Source: Megaleporinus macrocephalus
Lineage: Eukaryota; Chordata; Actinopteri; Characiformes; Anostomidae
Direction: 5' to 3'
Assembly: GCA_021613375.1 (NCBI GenBank)
Contig: CM038706.1
Location: 23,320,866-23,384,865 of the forward strand
DNA: 64,000 nt
A program made the position numbers and the translations under genes. Numbering within the stretch: position 1 is the stretch's first letter; the number at the start of each line of letters is the position of its first letter. The notes beneath the pieces were generated by a model. That model was given only the letters and a program-made list of their open reading frames with translations, had not been told where the DNA came from and made no database searches. Below are positions 54,632-64,000 of the stretch, piece by piece.

Positions 54632-57143
54632 CCCCGGCAGAGGGGCCTCTGTGAAGGTGTGTGTTTTAGTGCTGCCGCTCTGCTGGGAGGCTGGCTCTCA
54701 GCTGTTGTGCAGCTGCTGTTTGCATTAGCCGTCCTCGAACCCTGCACATTTACCCGCTCCTCTCTATGACACATCACACTTCTGTTTCCGAAAGCCCCCT
54801 GCCTAATCAAAGACATCCACACACAGTATGGGATGAGTCAGGCCTGCGAACGCTGCACACAACTGCCGGTTTCATATTCCTGTAATGAGTAACCAGAGAC
54901 GGGGAAATCTGCTGCTCTGGCTGCCCTCTTTGTTACCTGAGCGCCCCCCACCCCCCACCCCCCCATCCAATTATTAACATAGGGGCCTGGGAATTCAGAC
55001 CATAATGCTGCTGCTCCTGCAGCACATGCTAAACAGAGCTCCTGCTGTGTGCTGCAATAATCATTCTATTAAACTCACTAAATTAGCCATGCGCTGAAAA
55101 CAGTAAAGCCTTCATTTGACTTGATTTTAAATAATTGCTACATTAAATAAAATGCAGTTGTTGTCGTTAACTTTATGGCAAAAGGAAAATGTACGTTAGG
55201 TAATATTGGACAGTTTCTGTTAGTTGATTCATCATAAAATGTTTCTATAAAATAATATAAAGGGCAGCTGGCTTTTTCATATGGGTATGAGGTTGTGATG
55301 TAACAGCAGCCAGGAGCTTCATCAACACCTACATTTTAGAGATACTTGTATTGATATAATTTTAAAGTGCAAATTTAAATATAATGCATTCTGTTAAATC
55401 AGTATTTACAGTAGGTATAAATGTGTGATGTTTCATAAGAAAAAGAATTGGTGAAAAAGAGAAACAATGCTTTTCAGTGTCATTATGAACTTGGTTTGCA
55501 GAATATCAGCCTCATGCATCAACATTTTAACTTAAATTAAAGTCTATATTTTAAGCTCCAGCAAAAAAATCTATTTTATGCTAAATAATAATTTAAAACA
55601 AACCTAAAATGGCATCTCTAGTCATTTCTCATCAGTCATATTCTACGTAAATATGTTGTAAAGCATCTGAACCACTACTGAGACTTTATAATGAGCTCTA
55701 ATTAGAACTCCCACTTTCGTAGATCAGTGGATGTCCCCCCAGGTCCGTGAAATTATCCACATGCCCTTGCAACTCCCCTGGTCGTGCGTCTCTAGGCCCT
55801 AAGAGGGATTTTGGATTATCCCGCCTGGCTTTAGGGATTGGAGTCACAATGTGCTGGATGGCAGAAATCTTAATTCTGCATGGTAAATAGATTATTGGGC
55901 ATGTGAGGGGATGACAACACGTTTGGGTGAGGATGGGTGGGTGTGGACTTTAACACAAATTAGTGTGTTTCTTAGCTCCCACTACTATTTCCCTTCTCGT
56001 TATTTCCTTTCCTCGGTTTATTTCACCCTTAGTGACAGTGGAACAGTCAGGCAGAGGGGAGTTAGAAAGGAAGAATGAAAGTCATTAGCTAGCGTGCTGG
56101 CACTATAGTGCTGTAAAGTTTGGCTGCAGTGAGAGGCCAGCGGCTTTGGCCTCCTCTGCTTCACACTGATCCCTGCTGAGGTTTCCTGGGGATTCGCATT
56201 TTCTCAGCACAAACTGTGCTCATGCTGCAATTTTTCTTCGGACATTCAGACCCAAAAGAAAGTACAGCCTTTCAACCTGGAGTGTGTGGAAAATGAGTAA
56301 CAGAGAGAGATTCTGATATTAGCTAAATGTATTTTTGCATTATGATGAGGGTTCTGCTACACTAATCAACAAAGATGCACCTGAATGGTAGTGTCTGAGG
56401 CGTGACTAATAACGATGTGTCGTGGCGTGTATGAGACAGCTGTGGTGGAATGCCTATGAATGACGAGAACACTGATCTCTAGTGAAGACTGCAGAATCAT
56501 CTAGGCTGTCATGCATCTATCGCTACAAAAGAAAATAAACCCTGTGAACTCTCCACTCTCTTAAACTACCCTCAGTGTAATAGAATAAAAGATTTTAAAG
56601 TTTAAGGTTTGTATTACTATAAAATATTGCTGTTGTTCATGTAACATATATATTTTGCATAAACTTTGCATTTATTTTGCATTTAAACCATTATTGGGTG
56701 AAGTAATTATGCTTGGGTGGAGCATCTAGACAGGCCTAGGCCTTTATCAGCTTGGATGGATCGAGGCTCACCACTTTGCTTGTGGCTTGAGTAACCTGTA
56801 TGTTAAAAGTACTATGAATGCTGAACAATACACATTTTGGGGCATTGTCAAAGATATCCATGCTTATTTCAACATGAAAACACCAAGCCATTACTGATTA
56901 CTGATGGTTTCAGTATATAATCACTGTAAAATCATAAAGCCAGACAAAAACCAGCTGCTTCTCTGAGTTTGGCTTGGTTTAAATGTACAATCATCAAAAT
57001 CTGCTGTAATTTAGTAAATATTACAAGCTGTTCACACTACAAGCTTCAGATAGAAACTGCTGAGCCTCTCAGATTGTAGGCAGAGACTACTGCTCCTGAA
57101 TCAGCCTGTAGGCCAAGATTGCTGCAACTGTTTAGTGAATTTT

Positions 57144-57209
57144 CAGTTCCACCATAAATAGTGCTGCAGTTGCAGTCGGGCACAGGCTGTAGAGTTTAAG
57201 GTGGAACAG
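57144..57209. repeat. 66-bp element with terminal inverted repeats
   Basis: The left end CAGTTCCACCATAAAT and right end GTTTAAGGTGGAACAG are imperfect reverse complements, with CAGTTGCAGTCGGGCACAGGC between them. It is the most complete of three related copies here (others at 39615 and 60804). Confidence 0.6.
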
Positions 57210-60015
57210 AACATTTGATTTAGAAGCTTGCAAAAAGAAAGTGAACTTCATCCTCATTTAAAGATGAACATCAACCATGCACACTAATAGTTCAGTTCCT
57301 TGAAAAGGGTATGAAGAATGCTGACATCCTGGTCACAGCCTAGAATGGAAAATGTGATCGTATATAAATTTGGGGGGCATAAACATTAATAAGTCAAGAC
57401 TGTTACATAATAGTCTGGAATTTTGGAATTTAACTATTTTACCAACCTCTTTTCCAAATGCAAAGATTAATATTTAAAGGAGGCACAAGAGTATTTGTGG
57501 TTCATGGTATGTCAGTGCTGTGAACTGAACTCTCCTTGTTCAGATATGACAATACAAATTCAGGTTTACATTCTATGGGACTTTTAAGTGTTCCTAGTAT
57601 GAAAGGTGATGTAAGACAGTGCTAAACATTTTCCTGTTCCAATTTTCTTGTAATGAGCATATACTGAGAAAAAAAACTAATTGTATACAGTCAAAAATCA
57701 GAAGCCATGTTTTGTACTGTTTTTGATTTAACAGAGTATTTACTTACCTTTCTCTTCTGTTTTTATTTGTATTTCACTGTAACCCGTACCTGAATTGAGG
57801 TTTGTAAAAAGTTATGTAGTTATGAAACTCTGTGGTTCTTGGCTTTTTTCTTGGATTTATAGTTCTATGAGAATCTTTTATATTATAGGATATTTACAGT
57901 ACCATTAAAAAGGTTCTTATGTACAAAAAGGGTTCTCACTTCTCATGTACAAAAACAACCCTGAAAAGTTGTTTAGGGAGAGAAAAGTGGTTCTTCCATG
58001 GCAGTGGTGGTCACCACCCCTCCAGTAGATCTACCTCCAGCCCACACTTAACACATTATGAAATGTAGAATGTCTGAAGGCAATAATTAGATGGGTCAAG
58101 AAGAATTGATTAGGGTTGGAGCTAAAGTCTGCAGGGCTGGTGACGACTGCTTCATGACACTGTCCAAAACTATGCTGTCTAGCATCCTTTTTGAAGAATG
58201 TGGACTAAAGGAGACGAAATGTGCGCTGAATCACTCCAATTTTCTGGAAAAGTAAAGGTAGAAAATTATGTCAATCTGCACGCCAGCTCCACTACCATCT
58301 ATTACACACATGGTCAAGTAACTAACAGATGTCAAGCTTCCTTTACACATGCACTGATACACCTTAGAGCACTATACTCAAAACCTACAGCCTCTCCAAA
58401 CCCTGCAAACGACTGAGGGAGTAAATGTGTGCAACCTTCTTCTCAGGGACGCCCCAGACATGGTTTAATAATGCATGTTAAAAGAGGGGAGAGCTCATAG
58501 CGAATTCTCTTTAATCTGATCAGCTGTCACATGTGACACTTCACCCAGCCCTATAGCAGGACTGGGACGGCAAAGCTTACTGTGAGAATGCAAACCAAAG
58601 AGCTAGCCTCGGCCTGTGATGGCCTCAAAGGAAGCAGCAGTGTGAAAGGCCCTGCGGCCTTTATCCAAATATGTCTACACCCTTATCTCCCCACCTCTCT
58701 CTCTTCCCCTCTCTCACGCTCCTACACCTACACACTATCTCAAAAGGAAAAAAAATATGGGAACAATTCACATTGTCTGAGGTGGATTCGGTCCAGGAGA
58801 GGTTTTAGGAGTCCTAACGGCTAACGGGTGTTATCTTTTCTCCCCAGGCCTTGTGAAATATGACCAGCGCAGGCATGATCACATGTGAAGAGGAGTCAGA
58901 GCTGAGTGGCTGCCGCTGCCTCTGCTGCGTTTTTGCAATCGATCCTTCCGGCAGGCCAGGAGTCCTCCCACGGGCTGCAGTCAGTCCGCATGAGCAGCTC
59001 CAGTGTGATTAGCATCATGGGACGGTGTGGAGCTCTGAAAAACAAACCCATTGTGGAGCGCTCAGAGCATATGGCGTGTCCACCCACAGCGAGCCGGCAG
59101 GGGAAGATAAAAAAAAATAATAAGGAGGAGAAGAAGATGGATTGTATTCAGATCTCTAATTGGTCACAAAGTGTCGACGGCACTGTGTGTGCATGTGTGT
59201 GTGTGTGTAACGAGTGTGGATGCGAGGGGCCGTGGGAGGAGAAGGACAGGAACGTTACACTCCATAAATAAATGATGAGCTTCTCTTGGAGACTGATGAC
59301 TTTCCGCTTCTTCTTCTCCTTCTTCTCCTCCACCCCTTTTCACCCTCCCCCCTCCCCTACAGCTGTCTCTCCTCCCACCCCCAAATTCCACTATGCTTTA
59401 ATGGGATCTCTGAGTCTGACGCATCACAGGGCAACCCGTAACAGTCGTCACCACTTCTGTCATCCTCTGGTTCCTCCAAGTCTGTCGTGCCAGAGAGCTA
59501 TATCAGATGTGGAGGGGGGATTTGCGATGACTCGCCGCTGTTATTCTGGTAGTTGTGTTGCCATTGGTTTGAGCTATGCCTTCCACCACCTTCCGCGCAG
59601 CCTGCTGTAGGTCCAGTGAGTCAGGCACAGGCTGTGGAGTTTTTACAGGAAGGCCACATATTCTAGTTACGCCTCATAAAGCTCGGCAAACAGTAACTAC
59701 ATATTCCCAAAGTCATAAACAAATGATTAAACTGCCTGACAAATGATTAACTGCCTCTAAAACATGGCCCCTCAACACTGTTTTTATAAACAGACACGGC
59801 TCAAAAGATGAAATCCAGAGATCACCAACTGACAAATCTCCAGACAGCGCAGCTCACAGACCCACCGCCGGGCATTTCGGCAGATTCTCTTCTAACCAAT
59901 CTACGCTTCATAGAGGTTTTATATGAGTGTATACAAGATCACCCTCAGGGTCTTCTGGGCCTAATGAGTTATGTGAAATTTTGAAAAATTCTTTTGTTTC
60001 CTCTGCTGTATTCAG

Positions 60016-60146
<131 letters not shown>

Positions 60147-60803
60147 ATGCTGTACTCTATACTGTAGTGATTCTCTTGCTTCATAGTTAAATTGTGATTG
60201 AAAACAAAAAGGGCTAAACAGCCAATACACAAAAAAAATCCAGCTAACATATCAAGTAACATAAGAAACATTAATAAGCAATTGTGTAATCAACCAATCA
60301 ATAAAAGAAAAAAACATCTCTTTTAAAAGTCCTACATATGTCAATAAATGCAAGTACAAGTGGACGTTTAAACCAATGCATTTCATGCAGCTTAAACTGA
60401 AGCCTGTAGTGTTCTAGTAGTCCATGTTCATCACTGTTATATAGAGGGCATGCATTGACATCACTTTACTGACAAAATAAGCCCCCTCAGTTGCACTGAG
60501 AGGCAAAACTTTCTGTAACAAGGCTGCGTTTATTAGAGGAAATAATAAAACCAGGAATAAAACCATCAATTACCTGCTGAAACAAAAAGCAGTTGGGCTC
60601 GGTAATGTAGAAATCCCTTCCACTGTTTGTTTGGTTCAAGGCTCAGGGCTTATCATCATAAATGCTTTTAATAAATGGGGACAAAAACTTTACAATTAAA
60701 CAATTAAATTAAACATATTGATTCCAACTGTTTCTGCAAATTGCAGCAATCCATATGACGTCGATGTCAGCTTCCTGTTTGCCAGTTTCTCGATTCAATT
60801 TTC

Positions 60804-60850
60804 CTGTTCCACCTTAAATGGTGCAGCACTAGGTTGAGGGGAAAAAACTG
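60804..60850. repeat. Copy of a short GTTCCACCTTAAAT repeat
   Basis: CTGTTCCACCTTAAATGG followed by TGCAGCACTAGG matches the left half of the 57144 element. No right end is recognisable. Confidence 0.5.
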
Positions 60851-61949
60851 AACGAGACCCTGCCTTAGTTCAGCCTTGTGTGATCTTTTTACTTTTCTTT
60901 AGTTAGTACAGCAGTCTGTATAAAGACAGCTCGAAAGTCTTGCTGAATCTGTTTGTACAGTCAATCGCACAACAGCTCTTTTCCATTTTATGTTTTTTAA
61001 GGTTTGTGCAAAAATCACACTGAAAACTGACGCTACCACTCAGTTAGTCTTTCTGCCACTCAGTGGGCGTAACCGCAGTGACACCCGCCAACTGTGACAT
61101 CAGGTGCACACGCTCGACACACAGTACTGTGCAAAAGGAACCTAAGCACAGTATTGAAAAAAATATTGTTTGGCAATAAGTGTGTTTGTGCTTGTAGAAA
61201 CACCACCTATTACTAAAAGATAAATAAATACAGTAAAGAAAAATGACTTGTTTTATAAAAACAGTTATCATCTTATGAGATGGCTTTAAGAACAAGGTTC
61301 TAGTTTACTCTTGAACACCCTCGACCATTGCATAGATTTGTTCAAATTCCATTACCAGCACACTTGATACTACATAATTAAGTACTGAAACCAGATATTA
61401 GACAAAAAGTTCAATTAATACTGAGCTGTTGCGAGAAGAAAAACAGTAAATGAACACACTGCCAAACACCACTACATACTGGTCTAATGTTTTTAGCAGT
61501 TATCTGTAATATTGACCTTTTCTCAGAGCAATGACTTTGTAAGCATCATTTTCTCAAGTGCCTACATCTTGTGCACAGCACCATCCACATATGGATATCT
61601 CTGAAGACTAATATTCATTGTTGATTCCTGTGATGTGCTTTGCTAGGAAAACAAGAGGCTTCAGCTCAAGGACAAGTTGTCAAGGAGATACCTCAAGATT
61701 GCAGCGAGTCTAAAGTGCAGCTAAGCATTTGTAGTGGCACAAAGCCATTATCCTAGGGGGGGAAAGGAGACACACCAATAGTATGCAGCATGCAGCTCTG
61801 CGCAGTTCAAAGAATGTACACACATGGAGCCTAAATGACGATACCTACTCATGTTTAAAAACGAGTGCAGCATTTACTCAGTGCTCTGTGTCATCTTTAA
61901 AAGTGCTCAAGTCAGACCCATGAACAGCACGCAGATCTGGCTCCAGTAA

Positions 61950-63468
61950 CTGCTGTTTATTTTTTTTTATTTTTTAGATTAGAGCCAGAATTCTTGTGTT
62001 GCACAAAATATGTACAAAAAGATTGTACTGTATACATTTGTTTCTCAACCAACATTTAATACTCTTTTGAAGCACAATGAAGTTTAGCAGTCCATGCTGT
62101 TCTCTCGTATAAAATACATGGGGAAAAAAAAAATGTCAACAGCCATTTTTTTTTTCATAGCCAGACTCAGTTTAGCCTCTTGGAGTTCTGGGTGCATGGC
62201 AAGGCTTCTTGGGACTGCTTAAGAGTCACAAACAGGAAGTCCGCAGATTTTCAGCATGTTCCTGACAATCAGTGCCGCACAGGGACCACGAAGACCCACG
62301 GGCTCTACCGGAGCTGACAGGCGTTTTAAAGCAGAAGGAGATGTGATCAAAAAGCGAGTGCAGTCACTGATCCTCCTGAACATGCCTTACATGTGCTTTG
62401 ATGCAGGAAGCAACCATACCCAACAGGAAGCATAATCCAGGAAAGAACGTTTCAGGTGCGGTAGATGGAAAGAGAAGTCCAGAGAAGTCTATGAAAGGCC
62501 TGCGCCTTCTTCGAGTGCTGTTTGAGGAGCCTTCCGAGATTAGAACCTGTAACTACACTGCTGGATTCCTTTAGGGCGTTCCTTCCTGAACAGAATTAAG
62601 ACAAACCCTTCTCCACCTCCAGGCAAATCATAAAAAATATGAATATGCAATTGTAAACATGACAAAGAAACAACTATATCCTCTTGCCTTTCAGGCATTT
62701 AAGTAAGAGGTCAATCCCAGCTCACCCCGCCCCTCTGCATGGAGTTAAGTTACATGTGGTTTGGACCTAGAGTAACCAGCCACACACCAGCTCGAGCTGC
62801 GGTCGAAGTGAGTTATGAAAACAACGGCATCCCCTTATCTTTTTTTTTTTGAAACCCCTTTTTCTTTAATCAGCAACAACTTTCCTCTAACCGACCACCC
62901 TTGTTAACAAGGAGCTTAGAAACCATGTAAACGTAGTAAATGAGATGTATTTTCCCACAGTTACACAGTGAATAACAGGCCCAATTCATGACGGAGAGAG
63001 GCTTCCTCTTCCCCAGACACCCTAAAGGCAGGAAGAGGGGGCAGGGAGAGTGCTCGAAACTGGCCCGTTTTACAGGCTAACATTATCTGCTTTGGGTCAG
63101 CAGCATCTGCAATTATCCAAGATCTGTTTGTAATTTTAAAAGCACAACCACATCAGTTCTTTAGAAACATTCCCTTTTTAAAAAAAAAAAAAAAAAAAAA
63201 ACTTAGCACAGGGGCAGACGGGGATTTTAGAAGCTTTTGTGACTTAAGATGGAAGATAATGATATATGTAGTTAGGAAGGCGACACGACGGGTGTCGACT
63301 AATATAAAAGGAAAAAAAGTGCCAAAACTTGCCATTGCAATGAACTGTGTTTTTATTTCCTCTTCAGAAAAAACACACAACAGAAAGAAAGAAGAAGTCA
63401 ACGGGCGAAAGGAAAGGGAGAAGGAAATGAAGAGGAATCAAAAGTGCGCTCCTGACGCTGCTGGAAGG
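61950..63468 (-). other. trim8: Probable trim8 3'UTR
   Basis: Downstream (leftward) of the trim8 stop, with no other gene. A reverse-strand AATAAA (TTTATT at 61956-61961) is a plausible end. A run of about 22 A at 63179-63200 lies inside it. The length of about 1.5 kb is plausible; the boundary is inferred. Confidence 0.5.
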
Positions 63469-64000
63469 TTAACTGGCGACGTAGTGTTTGGTAGAAGACT
63501 GGCTGTACAGGCCGTAGAATTCAGGGTGCCTGTGGCTCTGCGAGGCGTCGATCCAGTCACGCATGGACAGGCTCTGCAGGGGCTGGGCCATGGAGGGTGC
63601 TGAGGGCAGGGGGTGTGTGTACTCCTGTGTCCAAGGGAAAGAGCCAGAGCGCGGATAAGGGGTGTGGCCGCGGTGGCCTGATACGGAGGGCACGCTGGAG
63701 CAGTAGCAGTTATCCACTGTGCACATGAGGATCTTGCGGCCACCATACTGCGGGAGCACGGCCTGCTGTGAAGAGCTGGCGTTGGGGTAGTGCGAGGGAG
63801 TGAAGACAGAGCCTGAATGGTGGGCAGTCGGAGCAGCGCTGCTGCTGCTGCCACCGAGGCCAACAATGTGCTGGGCTGAGCTGCAGGGAGCCATCGTGGT
63901 TGGCTGGGAGGACGGGCCTTCGGCAGAGCTGGTGCTGGGACCCAGGAACTGCTGTTTGCTCGCAGGTCCGGAGGAAGAGGAGGACGAGTCTAGGAAGTTG
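63469..64000 (-). CDS. trim8: TRIM8 C-terminal end (partial, cut by window edge)
   Basis: Minus-strand open frame running into the right edge of the window; 176 residues and a TAA stop (63469-63471) are visible. TRIM8 is a RING/B-box/coiled-coil E3 ubiquitin ligase acting in cytokine and NF-kB signalling. Only its low-complexity C-terminal region is here, rich in Ser, Pro, Gln and Tyr; the RING, B-boxes and coiled coil must lie beyond the window. The last residues, RDWIDASQSHRHPEFYGLYS followed by QSSTKHYVAS, match my memory of the conserved TRIM8 tail. The neighbour is arl3 in convergent orientation, as in human. No splice acceptor is needed within the visible part, so it reads as part of the last exon. 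An overlapping frame on the same strand is a GC-rich shadow. Confidence 0.8.
   Translation of the reverse strand, partial: NFLDSSSSSSGPASKQQFLGPSTSSAEGPSSQPTTMAPCSSAQHIVGLGGSSSSAAPTAHHSGSVFTPSHYPNASSSQQAVLPQYGGRKILMCTVDNCYCSSVPSVSGHRGHTPYPRSGSFPWTQEYTHPLPSAPSMAQPLQSLSMRDWIDASQSHRHPEFYGLYSQSSTKHYVAS

Noticed and set aside
63438..63866. Second long minus-strand frame over the trim8 end
   Set aside because: A GC-rich alternate frame; the other frame ends in the recognisable TRIM8 tail.

Overview
The window is vertebrate nuclear DNA, almost certainly from a ray-finned (teleost) fish. It has compact multi-exon genes with GT-AG introns, AATAAA poly(A) signals, long (TA)n microsatellites and several fish-type DNA-transposon remnants. 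The repeat types suggest an otophysan (catfish/characin-like) fish; that is an impression from memory, not a test. Five protein-coding genes were recognised by reading exons joined in phase.

Layout: (1) 1-5.1 kb, no gene found; a (TA)n tract and a Tc1-like terminal-inverted-repeat element. (2) 5.32-15.08 kb (+), pprc1 (PGC-1-related coactivator, PRC), 14 coding exons, 1287 aa, with a motif-dense upstream region. (3) 15.84-16.59 kb, a 750-bp element that is one long inverted repeat. (4) 18.55-30.73 kb (+), oga/mgea5 (O-GlcNAcase), 16 coding exons, 912 aa, 3'UTR to about 32.73 kb. (5) 34.65-36.90 kb (+), npm3 (nucleoplasmin family), 5 exons, 157 aa. (6) 38.05-38.6 kb, a second, decayed copy of the inverted-repeat element. 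(7) 39.18-43.52 kb (+), arl3 (ciliary ARF-like GTPase), 6 coding exons, 182 aa, 3'UTR to about 45.25 kb. (8) 45.3-61.9 kb, a gene-poor interval. It holds a hAT-like element at about 46.6-48.7 kb that keeps a BED zinc-finger exon and carries a nested TTAA-flanked insertion, plus a short relative of the same element at 53.73-54.24 kb. (9) 61.95-64.0 kb (-), the 3'UTR and C-terminal coding end of trim8, cut by the window edge and convergent with arl3.

As I recall human 10q24, OGA and NPM3 are neighbours there, and TRIM8 and ARL3 are convergent neighbours. Here the same genes lie in one tight block with pprc1. The proteins do not form one pathway: PRC is a transcriptional coactivator of nuclear-encoded mitochondrial genes, OGA removes O-GlcNAc, NPM3 is a histone/nucleolar chaperone, ARL3 releases lipidated ciliary cargo and TRIM8 is an E3 ligase. 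I found no new biological system. The most notable items are the nested transposon with its empty site preserved in the same window, the BED-finger hAT remnant, an intron-10 read-through option in oga, a GC-AG intron in oga, the loss of the N-terminal LxxLL box in pprc1, and an arl3 first coding exon that is only the ATG.
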